Shown here one piece after another: positions 60,101 to 64,000 of a stretch of 64,000 nt of DNA. The stretch comes from Henckelia pumila (taxonomy: Eukaryota; Streptophyta; Magnoliopsida; Lamiales; Gesneriaceae), in the NCBI RefSeq assembly GCF_033568475.1, contig NC_133123.1, positions 3,596,001 through 3,660,000 on the forward strand, written 5' to 3'. Every line of letters starts with the position of its first letter. Within the stretch, counting starts at the first letter, position 1. The translations under genes were made by a program, and so were the position numbers. The notes under the pieces were generated by a model that did no database searches, was not told the origin of the DNA, and saw nothing but the letters and a program-made list of their open reading frames with translations.

Positions 60101-63018
60101 CAAGGTCACAGGAGTTTCCACCAACAAAGAATTCACGGTGGAGAGACGTGACATGAGGAGGAAGAGATGAGGGTTCTGTAGGACTTTAGATGCCCTTAGA
60201 AAAGGAGCTAAAGACATACAACATCAAAAGCCATGCCCATCCGACGTCTCTCATCCAACGAATCTCTCGCACCAGTTTTATGCAAAAGTCGATACAGACT
60301 ACCTCTGAAATTTAGGGAGGGGGGCACCGAGTCTGTTAGAACAGAGGATACAAGGCAGTTTAACAAGGATAGTTGACCTTAGAAACTATAAACAAAGTAT
60401 ACCTAGATAAATACTCTGTGACTATGGACAAGTTTGGAGGCTCTGTGACAGCACCCATGAAAAGCACAATATTTGGATGACGCAATCTTTTCATAATTGC
60501 CACCTGAGAAAACAGTCAAGTGAAGCTAAACAAACTACCAGTAAAGAGTATTAAAGTTGATTGAAGGGAAGCAGCACTGAGTCACTTACCTCCTGTAGAA
60601 ATTCCTTGAACCGCTCCCCATGTAAGTCTTGCTCCATGAGAATCTTCACGGCAACATCCTGCAATGTAATCATACAATAGTGCAAAGGGATGAATTTGGA
60701 ATTGCAAAAGAAAAAATTGAAAAATGGACGATTTGTAACATCTTTAAAGAACAATAAGATGGATAACTTACACAACCATTCCAGTCAGCAAGATGAACTG
60801 TACCAAAAGAACCTGTATAATTAAAAATAAATTATCTTATCACATGACCATGGAGAATAAGCATTGCTACTAGTTGTGGAACTACACATGGGATAGAGGT
60901 GAACAATGTTTTTTAACATGGCGTAGACGATACCTGCCCCAATCCTCTCCTTCAGAGCAAGATCACTCCAGCTAATACATATATCTTCGACATCAAAAGA
61001 AACATCGCTTGGTATAGACCAAGTAAGTTGTCTGACATCACCAGATCTTATATCTTTATTTTTATTTACTCTTGGATTCAATAAGGCAACATGTGGTTCA
61101 ACATCCTTATGCTCGATTGGAGGGACAACCTTTAGAGGGACTGAATCTTCGACAATGTTTGTGAAACTCGAAACATCATAAGCATTAGACGGTTCGAAAT
61201 GCCGCTGTTCCTTGCTGCGAACCTTTATCCATGAATTTGTCGGAAATGGTGGCGTATGAGAAATTTCCTCTACCTTGCAAGAGCTGGGCAAGTAGCTCGT
61301 TCTATCCTCATAACTCCTTTCTGATTGTTTAGGATGTATGCAATTGCCGATATCCCCATCAAGAACAGTTCCAGCTGTCAGGAACAATTACATGTCTTTT
61401 AATTCGCAAATTCAAACTAGCAAAACCAATAAGAACAGCACACAGTCAAGGAACCAAAGACAATAAAATATTATGCATGCATATGTCTGCAGGGAGCTTC
61501 TGAACAGAATAGAGGAAATCAAATGAGGAATGTTTTACGAGGAGCAAGACAGCATGAAGACCAAAACTAGGTAAAATTGCAAACATCAAATATTCAGCAT
61601 AAATTTCAACCGAAACCATCGCCCAACAAAGTAATAACATCGCTCAATTTTCTAACAAATAGATTCTAATAATATTTTTTAAATGAAAAAGGTTCAATGG
61701 CAAGGAACCTGAAAGCATTATTTTATGAGATGAAATATCATTTCATAGATAAAAGATTTATTCATTAACTTTGGGAAATTAAGTATAAAATAAATGAAAG
61801 TACAATCAGATTACAGAATCGTTGTCACAGAAAATTCTAAGGTGATATCGAAAAATTTTATTTACCCAAAGGATGCTTTTGACTAAGAAAGCGCAATGAA
61901 AGGTTAGATGATCACCAGAAACAGAGTACTTATGCAGGAAAACTCATCATTAAATACAATCACCTGCCAAAGAATCATCAAGCATGAGATCAAGTGATTG
62001 AAAGTCTGAGAAATACTGCTTTGCCAGCAACTTAAAATCAATCCCGGAATCCAGCTGTCTCAGTCGTGGAAAGTTCAACGGTGAAAAAAATGAGATTGTA
62101 GAAGGGCCATTTAGCAAGGAATTGGGTTCATATAAGCATCCCGGTTTCTCAACCAAATCAATAAGATATTCCCTGTGAAACCAATACATTGTTGTTTAAT
62201 CTAGGAGTTATGCATGCCTCTCTCTGTACATATAAACTAATGTAGACACACCACATTTTTATGAACCGAGAGCAGCATAGAATATTGCAACCTTTAGAGG
62301 TACTCGATTGATGGATTTGAAATAACAGATTTCAAATTTTTTGACTTGTTTGGATGAACAAAATTAATGTGAATTTCAAATCCACTGCGTAACAAGTTAG
62401 ACAGTGTCAATAATCATTGTGGTGGATTTCAAATACTTCCAAAATGGATGTCATGTGAAACACACTTTTCAAATCCATTTCTCCGAACAAATCCATCGAT
62501 CCAAGCACAACCGTAGAGACCATATAACAAAGTAATTCTCATTCAAGTCAAGAATCAAAATACCGAAAAGGTTATGAAATGTTAATCATGTAAGCATTGT
62601 AATCTAAAACTTGAACACAATAGAAAAGATAAAGAAACAGTAAACTAACAAGTTTATAGAATTCTTGCCATCTTGTTTCCAGATTAGCTTTATTTGAAAT
62701 GGTGGCAAACATCTGACATAGTTAACTTGATGATTTGGTTGTCCTAATAACCCCAGATTACAGTACTTCACAACGGAAAACTGTGGCACTGATTAAATAG
62801 ATGCTTTTGGAATGAGACTTTTGTCCATTTTGAACCAGGTAATAATCTTTCGTTATTGTTCTGATATTGAATAAATGACACCCCAGTGATGTCATTTGCA
62901 GAAGTCAGATATACCTTTCAAGCCCAAATCGAACAAGGCATGAAGAAGCATCTTCTCTAGTACAATATTTGCATCCTTTTGCAATCCGGCAAGATAAGCC
63001 AATCGTGTCAGCTAAAAT
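54168..63018 (-). CDS. CTR1: CTR1-like Raf-type protein kinase (3' part)
   Basis: Twelve exons (63018-62915, 62172-61964, 61374-60934, 60812-60772, 60658-60590, 60503-60403, 60304-60220, 60051-59953, 59610-59542, 59450-59319, 54761-54667, 54279-54168) encode the last 518 aa in one frame. The 5' exons lie beyond the right edge. CTR1 is the ER-associated negative regulator of ethylene signalling that phosphorylates EIN2. The EDR1/CTR1 regulatory domain gives [20 protein letters not shown] and [20 protein letters not shown]. The kinase shows [49 protein letters not shown] and [20 protein letters not shown]. It ends [15 protein letters not shown]...SLT, close to CTR1. The 4.6 kb intron (59318-54762) carries a 3.9 kb transposon; splice sites on both sides are intact. 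Confidence 0.94.
56300..57091. mobile_element. Nested MITE with CTCTCTCCATCCCAATTATA ends
   Basis: The left arm CTCTCTCCATCCCAATTATA continues TAGATCA. The right arm is its imperfect complement (TGATCTATATAATTGAGACG). Inner parts also pair: TATACCCCTATTAACTATA on the left against TATAGTTAATAGGGGTA on the right. About 790 bases, non-coding. Confidence 0.7.
57316..58125. repeat. Long inverted repeat (arms about 290-310 bp)
   Basis: The left arm (about 57316-57605) and the complement of the right arm (about 58125-57815) share AGATTATACATTTATGAC, TTGCAACTAATG, CCATTACACAATTCATTTTT, GTAATATAAGGAATATAAAA, TTTTATTTTATGGCTT and CAGTTAATCAAAT in the same order. The spacer (57625-57815) contains TATCAAGGGTTTAATTT and TATACTCCTACATTAATTT and recurs in direct orientation at about 58172-58370. 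It lies inside a transcribed intron, so a long RNA hairpin is possible. Confidence 0.8.
58741..58958. repeat. Two tandem 110-bp hairpin units
   Basis: GTACATATGTTGTTGGAGTA starts at 58741 and 58851. Each unit holds GAATGAATAAAA(A/G)GGCAAAGTT and its complement AACTTTGCCCTTTTATTCAC-type arm around an ACAATCGTAAAA loop. Confidence 0.85.
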
Positions 63019-64000
63019 CTGCCAAAACACAACCATTTTATGTGATGTTCGGAAACCAAATTCTACAGGGATTCATCTTATAGCAAACAACTATTTTAGA
63101 ACGGTATTGTCGATGAGAACATCACATGCCAATGTATGATGAGTAAAGAAAAGAAACAGTAATCACATTCACCAAATTCTAAAGGAAACACTATGAGGTA
63201 GAAGTAGTTACCATACAAAAACATTGTAAAAATCCAAGGAAAAATGATGACGGGGTTGTCTTGTAGCAGATTGTAGTACACAACCCCTTTCAGTCCATTT
63301 CCTACACCTTGGCATGTTATTTTAAAAAATAATTAAGTGTGCATTATCAGATCAATTACTGAAATCTAAAAATTAGGTCGAATGGAGGCCGATGTAGGCA
63401 ATAAAAAAACAATCTAGAATTGTACTGGCACAACTGAGCACTTTTTGATATACCTGTTTATGCTATAATAGCAGTACAACTTACACCTGAAAATGTACCA
63501 GACCTAAATCAATGTTCTAAATGGCGACCGAGGCGGCCATCTACTGCACCGCCTTTGCCTACGGCGGTTGGAGGTCAACGGTGAGCCGGGGTGCGCGAGG
63601 CGGGAGAGGAGGGAAAAAGTCAACAAAATTTTTAAAAACCCTAACTATTAAGTATTTATACATTATATACTTTCTATTCAAAAGAAAAAAACAACTCAAT
63701 CACCCACATTTAATATATGCACATATTGCATGTTTATATATAATTATGTATAAATAATAGTGAAAAAATTCAACCGCCTAGGCAGTAGATAGTCACTAAC
63801 CGCCTACCGCCAATTAAAACACTGATCTAAATGAAAAGAAAACTATACAAAATCATTGGGGCTCTAGATGCTTCATGGAGGTGGCGACGGTGATTGTGAT
63901 TCTACCATTTGTTATTAGCGGGAACTAGCGGGGATGAGCAGCCCTAAAAAATTCAAAATCATTGAAAATACTGAGGATAGATCTCACTTTCAGTTTTAAT
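63019..64000. other. CTR1 intron or upstream sequence
   Basis: No further CTR1 exon is visible to the right edge, so this is probably intron before the first exon in the window. It carries a GC-rich repeat at 63512-63822. Confidence 0.5.
63512..63822. mobile_element. Small GC-ended inverted-repeat element
   Basis: The left end TGTTCTAAATGGCGACCGAG then GCGG, and the complement of the right end TGTTTTAATTGGCGGTAGGC then GG, form an imperfect inverted repeat. Words CCGCCTA and CGGCGG recur inside. A relative lies at 13500-13640. No coding capacity. Confidence 0.55.

Overview
The window is plant nuclear DNA: AT-rich, intron-rich, with plant gene families (cytochrome b561/DOMON, CTR1-type Raf kinase, plant MAPKKK, ATG8, cell-wall glycine-rich proteins), a tRNA-Phe(GAA), and dense plant-type repeats (PIF/Harbinger elements, Tekay-like Gypsy solo LTRs, MITEs). 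Gene content and repeat flavour suggest a eudicot, perhaps an asterid; the species cannot be fixed from sequence alone.

Layout. 1-10.6 kb is a transposon graveyard: two different PIF/Harbinger transposase genes in the same orientation. One carries a small palindromic TCGGTA-type insert. The other is split by a 2.4 kb minus-strand solo LTR (5-bp duplication AATGC) and a smaller LTR-like piece. 10.7-30.3 kb is gene-rich: a YggS/PLPBP-type PLP protein (-, 7 exons), a cytochrome b561/DOMON protein (-, 3 exons), a SWAP/surp splicing regulator (+, 4 exons), an intronless MAPKKK17/18-like kinase (+), and a BAP29/31-like ER membrane protein (-, 2 exons). 30.9-41.2 kb holds a segmental duplication with two glycine-rich secreted protein genes (-). 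Between the copies lie a second solo LTR (5-bp duplication GTGTC) and an eIFiso4G pseudogene broken by a MITE. 41-45.7 kb is repeat-rich: a 310-bp tandem duplication, LTR-derived sequence, a 1.1 kb Tourist-type MITE with TTA duplications and a foldback element. 46.7 kb has a small two-exon gene for a probable plastid membrane protein. 47.8-49.56 kb is an unusual array of about 44 GCCCAA/TTGGGC motifs ending at a tRNA-Phe gene. 50.8-52.4 kb is ATG8 (-, 5 exons). 54.2-63.0 kb is the 3' part (12 exons) of a CTR1-like kinase gene (-) whose 4.6 kb intron holds a 3.9 kb terminal-inverted-repeat element with a large internal palindrome.

The genes are independent transcription units with no operon logic. 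Exon boundaries were set by hand from GT/AG sites, reading-frame continuity and family conservation. All the main gene models stay in frame across every junction. The best candidates for something undescribed are the GCCCAA/TTGGGC array beside the tRNA gene, the transcribed long palindrome in the CTR1 intron, and the MAPKKK with an unusual hydrophobic C-terminal tail.
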